Made by a program: the position numbers and the translations under genes. A DNA stretch of 64,000 bases from MR-S7 sp000400995 (lineage in GTDB: Bacteria; Pseudomonadota; Gammaproteobacteria; Burkholderiales; Burkholderiaceae_C). Shown one piece after another: positions 1 through 8,641 of this stretch; position 1 is the stretch's first letter; each line of letters opens with the position of its first letter. A model generated the notes under the pieces. It ran no database searches and was not told where the DNA came from. It saw only the letters and a program-made list of their open reading frames with translations. Location of the stretch: contig NZ_CP152342.1 in assembly GCF_045291395.1 (NCBI RefSeq), forward strand, positions 5,084,001 through 5,148,000. Direction: 5' to 3'.

Positions 1-2
1 TG

Positions 3-1661
3 GAGGCGCACCCCGTGCTGGGCCAGCCGCCGTACCAGCCGCCGGGTCTGGGGGCACTGCGGCAGGCGAAGCAGGCGGCCGAGGTCGCGTTGCAGGCCGC
101 GCGGCCCGCACAGTTCGCGGCCTATGACCATGCGGCGGCGGTGCCGTTCTTCGATGCCTACCCCTTGGCCACGGACGCGGGTGAGCGCCAGCGGCTGCTG
201 GTGGAGCAGTTCGGCGCGCTGCGCCAGCAGGTGGAGTCCGCGCCGCTGGAGCGGGCTGGGCGGTTGCTGAAGGCCTTGGGGCCGCAGGTGGCCGACGGCG
301 GGCAGCGCGACCTGCTGGCGCGCGCATGGCAGGCTGCCTACGTGCGCGAGCATGGCGGCGGGCCGCTGCGCCTGCGCCAGCGGATGGAGATGGCTGCGGC
401 GCTGGATGCATGGCTGCCTGGCCACGGGCTGCGGCCCCGCTGGGCCGTGGCGGCGTGGCAGGGCAGCGGCTCGTCCAGACTGCAGGTGCTGAAAGGCACG
501 CTGGATGCCCAGGTGCTGGAGGCTGCGCCCGGCGCCAGCGTGGCGCAATGGGCGGAGCGGGCGCGGGGGCAGGGCTTCGACGTGCTGGTGCTGGAGCGCG
601 CCGCGCCGGTCGTGCACCACGCGGCGCCCACGGGCTACGGGGCGCAGCCGGGCCGCTACGTGGAGCGGCACGATTCCCGGCCCAACCCCGAGGTGGCGCA
701 ACTGCGCGCGCAACTGGCGTCGGCCGAAAGCGATCTGCGGCAGGCGCAGCAGGCCCAGCGCGATGCCGAGGCGCAGATCCGGCAGATGTCGCGCAGCGCT
801 ACGTCCGGCGGCATGGCGGCGCTGGCCCTGCTGGGGGCGGGGGGCGTGGCCTTTGGCACGGCCGCTGCGGAAAGCCGGGTCAGCGAGCTGCGTTCGGCCC
901 TGGCGCGCACCCCTGCCACGGTGACCGAACCCGTTTACCGCGACTACCAGCGCAGGACGATGGTGGAAAGCCTGGTCGTCGTCGCGCCGCTGGCGCTGTA
1001 CACGGTGGACGTGCAGGGCGGCCAGGCGGCGCGCCTGGTGGCGCTGGATGCGCAGACGGGTGACCGCGAGGCCGTGGTGGAGTGGGCGCCGAAGGACGAT
1101 TCCGTCCGCCCGCCCGGCCCCCAGGACCGGACGGGCTGGATCGACGCGCGCGTGGCGGCGGCCACGGCGCTGCCCGCCGCGGTCACGCGGCAAAGCCTGG
1201 CCGATGGCCTGGACAAGGCACCCATCGCCCTGGACGGCCTGGACGCGGCCATGCAGGAGGACGAGCGCGCCGCCAGGGCATTTGCCGAGCAGCAGGTCGC
1301 CGCGCTGCAGCAGCGCGCGGCATCTGCGCAGGCCAGCGCCCCGGCGGCCAACGCCCCGCGCCCATGGGAGGCCGGGGCGGGCGCTGCGCGGCAGGATCAG
1401 GCCAGGGGCGGTTCCGCTGCCGTGTCGTGTACGGATGCAGGATTGATGGCCCGCTTCGGGCCGGAAATCGAGCGCATTGGGGCGAGCGCCAGCGGCATGG
1501 GGATTTGCCAGGCCAGCCGCGCCGCCGCCGATCTGTTTGGGCGCATAGCGCAGACCCTGGCGCGGGAATGCACGAATGAGCCTGGCATCGCCGAGTTTCG
1601 GCAGAGCATGGAGCAGTCGCGCAAGGAGGCGCTGGAGACAGCGGCGGGAAGCTGCGGCTGA
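3..1661 (+). CDS. Protein of unknown function, 5' end outside the window
   Basis: I do not recognise this protein. The reading frame is open to the left edge, so the true start lies upstream; the first in-frame start-like codon is GTG at 15. Roughly residues 225-258 are Glu/Gln/Ala-rich and look like a coiled coil. A Gly/Ala-rich hydrophobic stretch follows (about 262-283, possible membrane segment), and then a second hydrophobic strand around 315-332. The last 85 residues hold four cysteines, an even number that would suit disulfide bonds in an exported protein; this is inference. It is followed after about 50 bp by a creatininase-family gene on the same strand, with no clear functional link. 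Coding is supported by length and strong third-position GC; function is open. Confidence 0.75.
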   Translation, partial: EAHPVLGQPPYQPPGLGALRQAKQAAEVALQAARPAQFAAYDHAAAVPFFDAYPLATDAGERQRLLVEQFGALRQQVESAPLERAGRLLKALGPQVADGGQRDLLARAWQAAYVREHGGGPLRLRQRMEMAAALDAWLPGHGLRPRWAVAAWQGSGSSRLQVLKGTLDAQVLEAAPGASVAQWAERARGQGFDVLVLERAAPVVHHAAPTGYGAQPGRYVERHDSRPNPEVAQLRAQLASAESDLRQAQQAQRDAEAQIRQMSRSATSGGMAALALLGAGGVAFGTAAAESRVSELRSALARTPATVTEPVYRDYQRRTMVESLVVVAPLALYTVDVQGGQAARLVALDAQTGDREAVVEWAPKDDSVRPPGPQDRTGWIDARVAAATALPAAVTRQSLADGLDKAPIALDGLDAAMQEDERAARAFAEQQVAALQQRAASAQASAPAANAPRPWEAGAGAARQDQARGGSAAVSCTDAGLMARFGPEIERIGASASGMGICQASRAAADLFGRIAQTLARECTNEPGIAEFRQSMEQSRKEALETAAGSCG

Positions 1662-1713
1662 TTTCGAGCGCGTGCCGTGGAAGGACGGTGGCGCCTGCCG
1701 CTACCATCCGCGC

Positions 1714-2535
1714 ATGCCCCATCCCTCCCGCTTCTGGTCCGACCTGTCCACGCACGATTTTTCCGAGGCCATGGCTTCGGGCCTCGCGGCGCGGACGGTG
1801 GCGGTGCTGCCCGTGGCCGCCGTGGAGCAGCACGGCCCGCACCTGCCGCTGCACGTGGACGCCACGCTGCTGCAGGGCGTGATCGACGCGGCGCTGCCGC
1901 TGCTGCCGGTCGATCTGCCGGCGCTGTTCCTGCCGCCTATGACCGTGGGGCTGTCGACAGAGCATCTCTCTTATCCCGGCACGCTCACGCTCTCGCCCGC
2001 CACGCTGATCGCGCTGTGGTGCGAGCTGGGCGCCTGCGTGGCGCGCGCGGGGGTGAAGAAGCTGCTGCTGTTCAACGGCCACGGCGGCAACGTGGCGGCC
2101 ATGGACATCGTGGCGCGCGAGCTGCGCCAGCGCCACGGGCTGCTGGTGTACAGCGCGAGCTGGTTCAGCCTGCCTCTGCCCGAGGCCGTGCAGGGCCTGT
2201 TCAGCGCCGCGGAGCACCGCTTCGGCATCCACGGCGGGGAGATCGAGACGTCGATGATGCTGCACCTCGCGCCGCACACGGTGCACATGGAGCGCGCACG
2301 CGACTGGCGCTCCACCTCGCAGGACCGCGCCGAGGCGCACGCCATCCTGGGCAACGGCAAGAGCGCCAAGATGGGCTGGGCCATGGAGGACTACCACCCG
2401 GCGGGCGCCGTGGGCAACGCGGCTGCGGCCACGGCCGACAAGGGCCGCGCGGTGGTGCAGGCGGCGGGCGAGGCACTGGCGCGGCTGTTGGGCGAGCTGC
2501 ATGCGCTGCCGCCCGGGACGGTGGCGAAAATCTAA
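1714..2535 (+). CDS. Creatininase-family amidohydrolase
   Basis: 273 residues, the usual size for the creatininase (PF02633) family of metal-dependent cyclic amide hydrolases. Metal-ligand motifs are visible: VEQHGPHLPLHVD near residue 31, FNGHGGN near residue 120 and HGGEIETSM near residue 176. The start at 1714 is chosen because the conserved family sequence begins there; an upstream ATG at 1576 would overlap the preceding gene by 86 bp. Substrates in this family include creatinine, formamide-type intermediates and mycofactocin precursor peptide, and nothing here tells them apart. A dispersed hairpin repeat lies immediately after the stop codon. Confidence 0.85.
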   Translation: MPHPSRFWSDLSTHDFSEAMASGLAARTVAVLPVAAVEQHGPHLPLHVDATLLQGVIDAALPLLPVDLPALFLPPMTVGLSTEHLSYPGTLTLSPATLIALWCELGACVARAGVKKLLLFNGHGGNVAAMDIVARELRQRHGLLVYSASWFSLPLPEAVQGLFSAAEHRFGIHGGEIETSMMLHLAPHTVHMERARDWRSTSQDRAEAHAILGNGKSAKMGWAMEDYHPAGAVGNAAAATADKGRAVVQAAGEALARLLGELHALPPGTVAKI

Positions 2536-2536
2536 G

Positions 2537-2587
2537 AGAAATTTGCCTCCAGCGCTTACCAGTCAAGCGCATGCAGCTCTCCTAATG
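2537..2587 (-). repeat. Dispersed hairpin repeat, copy 1
   Basis: Read on the minus strand it carries GCGCTT-7 nt-AAGCGCT, followed by GGAGGC and an A/T-rich tail. It fills the convergent gap between the creatininase and phosphatase genes. Confidence 0.85.
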
Positions 2588-2593
2588 AGAGCG

Positions 2594-3265
2594 TCAGGCG
2601 TGCGTCGCCCAGCCCCGGTGCTCGTCCGTGTCCAGGTGCGGCAGGGTGTTGAAGGTCTGCAGCATCAGGCGCTTGGGCGAGATGGAGAACTCCGTCACCG
2701 CGCTGTTGCGGATGCGCATGTTCAGCGCGATGGTGGCCTCGGGCGGGGTGGAGAGCACCAGGCCCACGGCGGTGGAGATGGGGCCGCCGCTGGAGACCAG
2801 CAGCACGTTCTGCCCCGCATGGCGCTGGCGCACGTGCTCCAGCGCGTCGCGCACGCCGCCGGAGAATTCCACCCAGCTCGGCATGCCGGCGGGGCTGATG
2901 GTGCCGGCCATCCACTGCGCCAGCGCGTCGCACAGCAGGCGGAAGTGCTGGCGATACAGCTCGGGCGTATCGGGCCGGGGTAGCGGCGCGGGGTGGATGG
3001 CGTGGATCAGGGCATGGCTGTCGTATTCGTTCAGGCCGGGCAGGCACAGCGGCTCGGGCGCGGCCTGCAGGCCTTCGGCGATGCCCTCGAACGTCTGCGC
3101 GTGGCGGCGCAGCGTGCCGCTGAGCACGGCGTCGAAGCGCAGGCCGCGCTCGCGCCAATAAGTGCCCAGGCGCACCGCCTGCTCGCGGCCGCGCGCGCTC
3201 AGCTGGTCGTAGTCGTCCGCGCCGAACGAGGCCTGGCCGTGGCGCACGAGGTAGAGGGTTCCCAT
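2594..3265 (-). CDS. Histidine phosphatase family protein
   Basis: 223 residues. The N-terminal LVRHGQ motif (catalytic His at residue 9) and the general layout place it in the phosphoglycerate-mutase-like histidine phosphatase superfamily. The position that normally carries the second catalytic histidine (VSHGG in most members) reads VSSGG here, so that histidine is absent. Other phosphatase-like proteins with SGGP at this site exist, and their activity is often untested. Small soluble cytoplasmic protein, no signal peptide. It is convergent with the creatininase gene. Its substrate cannot be predicted; it could be a low-activity phosphatase or a non-catalytic homologue. Confidence 0.8.
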   Translation of the reverse strand: MGTLYLVRHGQASFGADDYDQLSARGREQAVRLGTYWRERGLRFDAVLSGTLRRHAQTFEGIAEGLQAAPEPLCLPGLNEYDSHALIHAIHPAPLPRPDTPELYRQHFRLLCDALAQWMAGTISPAGMPSWVEFSGGVRDALEHVRQRHAGQNVLLVSSGGPISTAVGLVLSTPPEATIALNMRIRNSAVTEFSISPKRLMLQTFNTLPHLDTDEHRGWATHA

Positions 3266-3280
3266 GGGCCGCGATTGTGG

Positions 3281-3337
3281 TCAAAAGGGCCGCCAGCGCT
3301 TGTCACGCGGGTGACCTGAGCTATGGTTTTGGTAGCT
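3281..3337 (-). repeat. Dispersed hairpin repeat, copy 2 (degenerate)
   Basis: Keeps ATAGCTC at one end and AAGCGCTGGCGGCC at the other on the minus strand, but the central arm is replaced by a GTCAC/GTGAC palindrome. It lies between the stop of the SDR gene and the start of the phosphatase gene. Confidence 0.6.
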
Positions 3338-4451
3338 ACCCGGCGCGCGCCCGGGCCGCGTCCGGCAGCAGGCGGCGCTCCTGCAGCCGCCTGAACCACT
3401 TGCGGAACATGTCCTCGGTGTCGATGCAGGCGTGGAAGCCCGCCTGCCGGATCTTCACCGAGCTCATGATGACCGGCGCCAGCGGCCCTTCGCGGCCGTG
3501 GTTCATCTGGAAGTCGGCATAGGCCGCGCCCTGGCCGATGAAGGACGCGAGGTCGCGCGGCGCAGCGAGCTGGTATTTGTCCACGATGCGCTCCCACGCC
3601 GGCTGCTGCGTGGGCAGCAGCGCGGCGAGCGACTGCGGCTCGGGCGCGCCCGCGGCCATGCCCAGCGCGTCGGCGATGGCGGGCCAGACGTTCTGCCAGA
3701 CGAACACGTCGCCGTTGTCCAGGTTGAAGGTCTCGCCCCGTGCGTTGGGCGATTCGGCGGCCCAGGCGCAGGCCTGGGCGATCAGGTCGGCGTCGATGGC
3801 CTGGTTCACGCGCGCCGGGCCGCCGGGGTAGGCCAGCGGCAGGCCCTGCTCGTGGCGCAGCCAAGCGTAGACGCCGATCGCGGGGATCGGGTTCATGTGG
3901 CTGCCCATGGCGTCGCCGAAGACGATGCGCGGGCGCATGATGCTGAAGTGCCACGCACCGCCCGAGCGCGCCTGCCGCTCGCGCAGGAAGTCCTCCTGCA
4001 GCCAGTAGAAGTTCTCGTGCGCGTCGCGCGGCCAGCGCTCGCGCGCGGGCACGGCGATCTGCGGGTGGATGTGCACGCCGTAGGCCTTGCCGCCCTGCAT
4101 GATGGTCACGTGGCGCAGCGGGCCGCCGGGGCGGTCCAGCGGCTCGACCACGTTGCGCAGCATCGCCAGGTTGATGCGCATCTGCTCCTGGTCGCGCCAG
4201 CCGCCCACCAGGCCGCCGGGCTGCTCGTAGACGGCGGCGTAGACCACGTGGGTGATGTCGTCGCGCCCGCCCAGCGCGGCGGCGCAGGCGGCGCCGTCCT
4301 GCAGGTCGAGCTGCAGGGCTTGCGCGCCGGGCGGCGGCGCGATGGCGCGGCGCGCCACGCCGATGGCGTTCCAGCCGGGCAGGCTGGCGAAGTGGCGCAG
4401 GCAGGCCTGGCCGACGACGCCCGTGGCGCCGACGATGAGGGCCGTGCTCAT
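3336..4451 (-). CDS. NAD(P)-dependent SDR / PRISE-like reductase
   Basis: 371 residues. An N-terminal Rossmann glycine motif GATGVVG (residues 8-14) shows an extended short-chain dehydrogenase. A GGKAYGVH segment and an NFYWLQED segment replace the usual YxxxK pair, the pattern of the PRISE (progesterone 5-beta-reductase/iridoid synthase-like) group of NAD(P)H-dependent enone reductases. The start overlaps the stop of the upstream binding-protein gene by four bases (ATGA), so translation is probably coupled. It is the last gene of a cyclase / binding protein / SDR operon. A role in reducing an unsaturated carbonyl intermediate of the imported substrate is inference only. Confidence 0.75.
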   Translation of the reverse strand: MSTALIVGATGVVGQACLRHFASLPGWNAIGVARRAIAPPPGAQALQLDLQDGAACAAALGGRDDITHVVYAAVYEQPGGLVGGWRDQEQMRINLAMLRNVVEPLDRPGGPLRHVTIMQGGKAYGVHIHPQIAVPARERWPRDAHENFYWLQEDFLRERQARSGGAWHFSIMRPRIVFGDAMGSHMNPIPAIGVYAWLRHEQGLPLAYPGGPARVNQAIDADLIAQACAWAAESPNARGETFNLDNGDVFVWQNVWPAIADALGMAAGAPEPQSLAALLPTQQPAWERIVDKYQLAAPRDLASFIGQGAAYADFQMNHGREGPLAPVIMSSVKIRQAGFHACIDTEDMFRKWFRRLQERRLLPDAARARAG

Positions 4452-5689
4452 TTTTTCACCAGCGGGCACTTGGACTGCGGCAGCGGCAGGAAGGCCTTGT
4501 CGCCCGGCACGGTGGCGACAAGCTTGTAGTAGTCCCACGGGTACTTGGACTCGGCCTGGGATTTGACCTCGAACAGGTACATGTCGTGCACCATGCGCCC
4601 GTCCTCGCGGATGCGGCCGTTCTTGGCGAAGAAGTCGTTGATGGGCGTGGCCTTCATCTGGGCCATGACCTTGGCGGTGTCGTCGGTCTTGGCGGCCTGC
4701 ACGGCCTTGAGGTAGTGCATGGTGGACGAGTAGGCGCCCGCCTGGCTCATGTTGGGCATCTTCTTCATCTTCTCGAAGTAGCGCTTGGACCAGGCACGCG
4801 TCTCGTCGTTCATGTCCCAATAGAAGCCCTCGGTGAGCATCAGGCCCGCGGCCGTGCGCAGGCCGATGGCGTGCACGTCGTTGATGTACATGAGCAGGCC
4901 GGCCAGGGTCTGCTTGTTCTTGCCCTGGGTCAGTCCGAATTCGCGCGCGGCCTTGATGGTGTTGACCGTGTCGCCGCCCGCGTTGGCCAGGCCCACCACC
5001 TGGGCCTTGCTGCTCTGCGCGCTCAGCAGGAACGAGGCGAAGTCGGTCGCGCCGATCGGGTGCTTGGCCGCGCCCAGCACCTTGCCGCCCTGGGCCGTCA
5101 CCACGGCGCTGGCCTGCTCCTGCAGGCTGTGGCCGAAGGCGTAGTCGGCGGTGACGAAGAACCAGTCCTTGCCGCCGCGCTGGGTGATGGCGCTGGCCGT
5201 CACGTTGGCCAGGGCGTAGGTGTCGTAGACGTAGTGCACGGTGCTGGGCATGCACAGGTCGTTGGTCAGGCGGTCCAGGCCCGGGCCGTTGAAGATGATG
5301 ACCTTCTGCTTCTGCTTGGCGATCTCCAGTGCCGCCAGCGCAGGGGCGGAGACGGCCACGTCCATGATCGCGTCCACCTTGCCGGTGTCGAACCACTCGC
5401 GCGCCTTGCTCGACGCGATGTCGGCCTTGTTCTGGTGGTCGGCCACGATCAGCTCGATCTTCTTGCCGAGCACCTGGCCGCCGAAGTCGTCGATGGCCAT
5501 CTGGATGGCGGCGGCGCTGCCCGGCCCGGTGATGTCGGCGAACGGCCCGTTCAGGTCGGTGAGGATGCCCAGGCGCACGACGTCGTCGGAGATCTGCGCG
5601 TTCTGCGCGCCGGCCGCCGTGGCCAGCAGGGCGAGGCCGGCGCACAGCGCGCGGCAGGCGCGGCGGACGGGGGTGGAAGAGGGGTGCAT
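4448..5689 (-). CDS. ABC transporter substrate-binding protein, branched-chain amino acid type
   Basis: 413 residues with an N-terminal signal peptide (basic start, hydrophobic core, cleavage likely after AGA near residue 28) and a type-1 periplasmic binding fold of the LivK/Peripla_BP_6 class (opening VRLGILTDLNGPFADI). It acts in the periplasm and captures a small ligand for an ABC importer. No permease or ATPase gene lies nearby, so it is an orphan binding protein that must share a transporter encoded elsewhere. Orphan binding proteins of this class are common in Comamonadaceae and often bind aromatic or organic acids. It is downstream of a cyclase-family gene by 25 bp, hence one operon. 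Confidence 0.85.
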   Translation of the reverse strand: MHPSSTPVRRACRALCAGLALLATAAGAQNAQISDDVVRLGILTDLNGPFADITGPGSAAAIQMAIDDFGGQVLGKKIELIVADHQNKADIASSKAREWFDTGKVDAIMDVAVSAPALAALEIAKQKQKVIIFNGPGLDRLTNDLCMPSTVHYVYDTYALANVTASAITQRGGKDWFFVTADYAFGHSLQEQASAVVTAQGGKVLGAAKHPIGATDFASFLLSAQSSKAQVVGLANAGGDTVNTIKAAREFGLTQGKNKQTLAGLLMYINDVHAIGLRTAAGLMLTEGFYWDMNDETRAWSKRYFEKMKKMPNMSQAGAYSSTMHYLKAVQAAKTDDTAKVMAQMKATPINDFFAKNGRIREDGRMVHDMYLFEVKSQAESKYPWDYYKLVATVPGDKAFLPLPQSKCPLVKK

Positions 5690-5714
5690 GGTTGTCTCCT
5701 GATAGTGGTGAGGG

Positions 5715-6806
5715 TCAAAGCGTGGCGATGGGGGTGACGGGCGAGCCCACGGCGCCGGGCAGGCGCAGCGGCGGGGCGGTGAGCAGGAAGCGCGTGCGGC
5801 CGCTGGCGTGCAGCCGGTCGGCCAGCTCCTTGAGGTACCAGAGCTCGCCGAGCGGCAGCCCCAGCTTGAACAGGCAGTGCTCGTGCAGCGGCAGCACGGG
5901 GTAGGGCGAGCCGTCTTCGGGCACGCGGCGGGGCGGGTGGCGCTCCACGGCGTAGTTGTCGGCGATCAGGGCGGCGATGCCGCTGTCGGTGATCCATTGC
6001 AGCAGCTTCTCGTCGCCGCCATCGAGCGCCGCGCAGCTGTGGTGCAGCCGGTGCGCGTCGGGCTGGCGCTGCATGGACAGCACCAGCTCGGCGAAGCCCG
6101 TGCGCAGCAGCAGCATGTCGCCGGGCTCCACGGTGGCGCCGCTGCGCTCCATGGCGCGCATGAGTTCGTCGTAGCCGATGTCGCGGAAGTCCATGCCGTA
6201 GGCGCGCTCCAGGTCCACGAGCACGCCGCGCCCCTGCATGCCCTTGACGGCGAGGTGCTCCACGCCCAGCGCGCGGGCCACGCTTTCATCCGGCGGGCGG
6301 CCCTCGCAGCACACGGGCTGGTAGCGCGCGGGGGCGCCGTCCTCGCCGCGCGCGGGCAGGCCGTGGTCTTGCGGGCCCAGGATGTGCTCGTGGCCGCGGT
6401 AGCCGTTGTAGTACGTGGTGTGCAGGCGGCCGTCGCCCTCCGGGTCGAACAGCGCGCCCACGTGGGCCAGCGAGTCCCACTGCGTGGAGTACTGCAGCGA
6501 CAGCAGCACCTGGTCGTCGCTCACCACGTCGGTGGCGCCCGCGTACACGTGGCCCAGCGGGAAGTTCACGTAGGGCACGTCGCCGCGCCGCGTGGGGCGC
6601 AGCACGGGCGGGTGGCGGCGCGGGTTCAGGCCGTTGCCGCCGGGGTAGTCCAGCGGCAGCGACAGGCACAGGCTCACGCCTTCGCGCACTTCCCAAGCGC
6701 CCTTGCGCACCTGCTCGGGGCCGATCAGGTTGGCGCGGCCCAGTTGGTCGTCGGGCCCGAAATCGCCCCAGTTGGAACCGGCGGGGCGTTGTCTCCATCG
6801 CTGCAT
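5715..6806 (-). CDS. Cyclase-family (kynurenine formamidase-like) hydrolase
   Basis: 363 residues, member of the cyclase family (PF04199) of metal-dependent hydrolases. The metal-binding segment reads STQWDSLAHVG in place of the HxGTHxDxPxH of kynurenine formamidase, a variant seen in the longer members. The start at 6806 is preferred over 6869 because an AGGAGG ribosome-binding site precedes it at the right distance. First gene of an operon with the orphan binding protein and the SDR, which suggests uptake and processing of one carboxylated or amide-type compound. The substrate is unknown. Confidence 0.8.
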   Translation of the reverse strand: MQRWRQRPAGSNWGDFGPDDQLGRANLIGPEQVRKGAWEVREGVSLCLSLPLDYPGGNGLNPRRHPPVLRPTRRGDVPYVNFPLGHVYAGATDVVSDDQVLLSLQYSTQWDSLAHVGALFDPEGDGRLHTTYYNGYRGHEHILGPQDHGLPARGEDGAPARYQPVCCEGRPPDESVARALGVEHLAVKGMQGRGVLVDLERAYGMDFRDIGYDELMRAMERSGATVEPGDMLLLRTGFAELVLSMQRQPDAHRLHHSCAALDGGDEKLLQWITDSGIAALIADNYAVERHPPRRVPEDGSPYPVLPLHEHCLFKLGLPLGELWYLKELADRLHASGRTRFLLTAPPLRLPGAVGSPVTPIATL

Positions 6807-6941
6807 GCGTTTGCCTCCTGCGCCGCATGGACGTGCGGCGGCGGAGGCAATGGTGTTGGCGCGGCGCACCGCGCGTCAAACGCCGCGCGGGAAATTTTGG
6901 TCAATGAAATCGATTGCCGGGAAAACCCTGGCGCAAGCGGC

Positions 6942-7928
6942 TTACACGGGGGCAGGAGTTTCGCCTGCCAAAACCTGTGCGAACAGCGCGGCATCCACAT
7001 TGCCGCCCGTGAGCGGCACGCCCACGCACTGCCCGCGCAGCGCGTCCTTCTCCTGCAGGGCTGCGGCGAAGGCAGCGGCCCCCGCGCCCTCGGCCACGTT
7101 GTGGGTGTCGGTGAACAGGGCGCGCATGGCGGCGGCCACCTCGTCGTCGCCCACCTGCACCAGGTGATCCAGGTGGGGCATGAGCAGCGCCAGCGCCTGC
7201 GGATCGGCCACGCGCACGGCCATGCCGTCGGCGATGCGGGTGCTGACGGGCGCGGCCACCACCTGGCCGGCGGCGAAGGAGTCGGCATAGGTGGTGGCGT
7301 GCCGGCTCACCACGCCGACCAGGCGCACGCGGTGGCCCAGCGCGCGCTTGGCGGCCACGGCCGAGCAGGCGCCCGAGCCCAGGCCGATGGGCACGTAGGC
7401 CACCTGCATGTGCGGCACCGCGCGCAGGAACTCCCACCAGTACGTGGCCACGCCGCGCAGCAGGTCGGCATGGAAGCTGGGCACCATGTGGGCGCCGCGC
7501 TCGGCGGCGAGGTGCAGGGCGTGCTCGCGCGCGGCCTGGAAATCTTCGCCGTGCTCGACGAGCTGCACGCCCAGCGCGCGCATGGCGGCGTTCTTCTCCA
7601 CCGAGTTGCCGTGCGGCACGACGATGGTGCAGGCCACGCCGTGGCGGCGCGCGGCCCAGCCGATGCTCTGGCCGTGGTTGCCGCGCGTGGCGCTGATGAC
7701 CTCGCGCGGCAGCGCGCCGCGCTGGGCCATCTGGCCGAAGTAGGTCAGGCCGCCGCGGATCTTGAACGCGCCCACGGGGTTGTGGTTCTCGTGCTTGACC
7801 CAGCATTCCGTGCCCAGGCGTTCGCCGAGCAGGCCCCAGCGGTACTGGGGCGTGGGCTGGAATTCCTGGTAGACGGTGCGTGCGGCGTCTTCGATGTCGG
7901 CCAGTGTGGGCAGGGAGGTGTCGGTCAT
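6942..7928 (-). CDS. PLP-dependent threonine/serine dehydratase-like enzyme
   Basis: 328 residues, fold-type II PLP enzyme. The lysine that would bind PLP is in NPVGAFKIRGG (Lys56) and a glycine-rich phosphate cradle GLGSGACSA lies near residue 170. There is no C-terminal ACT domain, so it is a short catabolic-type dehydratase or racemase, not biosynthetic IlvA. Start at 7928 gives a four-base ATGA overlap with the upstream VOC gene; an ATG three codons earlier is possible. It is the last gene of the operon that begins with the LysE exporter. Likely alternatives are threonine, serine or 3-hydroxyaspartate as substrate. Confidence 0.8.
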   Translation of the reverse strand: MTDTSLPTLADIEDAARTVYQEFQPTPQYRWGLLGERLGTECWVKHENHNPVGAFKIRGGLTYFGQMAQRGALPREVISATRGNHGQSIGWAARRHGVACTIVVPHGNSVEKNAAMRALGVQLVEHGEDFQAAREHALHLAAERGAHMVPSFHADLLRGVATYWWEFLRAVPHMQVAYVPIGLGSGACSAVAAKRALGHRVRLVGVVSRHATTYADSFAAGQVVAAPVSTRIADGMAVRVADPQALALLMPHLDHLVQVGDDEVAAAMRALFTDTHNVAEGAGAAAFAAALQEKDALRGQCVGVPLTGGNVDAALFAQVLAGETPAPV

Positions 7929-8641
7929 GGGTGGCATTCGGTGGGATGGCTGGCGATGCACACGGGCCCCAGCGGCGTGTGCAGCGTGGCGGCCAGGCGG
8001 GGCGCGCCGGCCCAGTCCACGGGCACGTGCCGCAGCCCGGCGCTGGCGCAGGCGTCCGCCAGGGCGGCGGCCTGCGGGTGCTGCAGGCGCAGCGACTGCA
8101 ACTGCACGCCGCTGTCGGGCAGGCCGTGGCAGGGGTGGCGATCGTCCCATTCGATCAGCGTGGGCAGGCAGCCGTCCATGAGCCGCTGGCCGTCCTCGCG
8201 CACGGTGATGCGCCATTCCAGCAGGCCAAGCGAGGTGGGGCGGCTGGCGGTGATGACCTCGCCGCGCTCCACGCCGCGCGCGGCCAGCACTGCATGGCAG
8301 GCGGCGATGTCTGGCACGCAGGCCACCCAGTGGATGAGCTGCGGGCCGCTGCGGGCCACCTGCGCGTGCAGGGCCGGGTCGTCCATGTCGAACCAGCGTC
8401 TCGCGCCCATGAGGCGTGCGCTGGATGCTCCTGGTTTGATAGCGATGATCTCCAGGTAGCTGCGCGGGTGCGCGGGGCTGGAGAGGTTGAGCAGCCGGTT
8501 GTGCGTGCCCATGAGCGGGTGCTCGCCGCCCTTGGCCGGGTCCACGCCCAGCGTGCGGCGGCACCAGTCGGCGCCTTCGCGCAGGTCGGCGGCCAGCACC
8601 ACGAGGTGGTCGATGCCGGGGCAGCAGGATGCATCGGTCAC
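7925..8641 (-). CDS. VOC (glyoxalase-fold) family protein
   Basis: 238 residues. The N-terminal GIDHLVVLAADL and following pattern place it in the vicinal oxygen chelate superfamily (glyoxalase-like domain 3). Start is a GTG at 8641 that overlaps the stop of the upstream phzF-like gene (GTGA), a coupled arrangement; upstream starts would overlap that gene more. Residues around YLEIIAIKPGASSARLMGAR are longer than I expect for the family at this point, and 17 bases here (8427-8443) are identical to the flank of the dispersed repeat at 56473-56489. This suggests that a repeat fragment has been absorbed into the coding sequence. Function unknown. Confidence 0.75.
   Translation of the reverse strand: MTDASCCPGIDHLVVLAADLREGADWCRRTLGVDPAKGGEHPLMGTHNRLLNLSSPAHPRSYLEIIAIKPGASSARLMGARRWFDMDDPALHAQVARSGPQLIHWVACVPDIAACHAVLAARGVERGEVITASRPTSLGLLEWRITVREDGQRLMDGCLPTLIEWDDRHPCHGLPDSGVQLQSLRLQHPQAAALADACASAGLRHVPVDWAGAPRLAATLHTPLGPVCIASHPTECHP
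8427..8443 (+). repeat. Fragment of the dispersed repeat inside a coding region
   Basis: GCTCCTGGTTTGATAGC is identical to the left flank of repeat copy 13 at 56473-56489. On the minus strand it encodes AIKPG of the VOC protein. Confidence 0.5.

Noticed and set aside
326..1579. Several overlapping long frames inside the first gene and in similar places throughout
   Set aside because: High-GC sequence opens shadow frames on both strands; their products are Arg/Ala/Pro-rich without family motifs, while the chosen frames carry recognisable domains.
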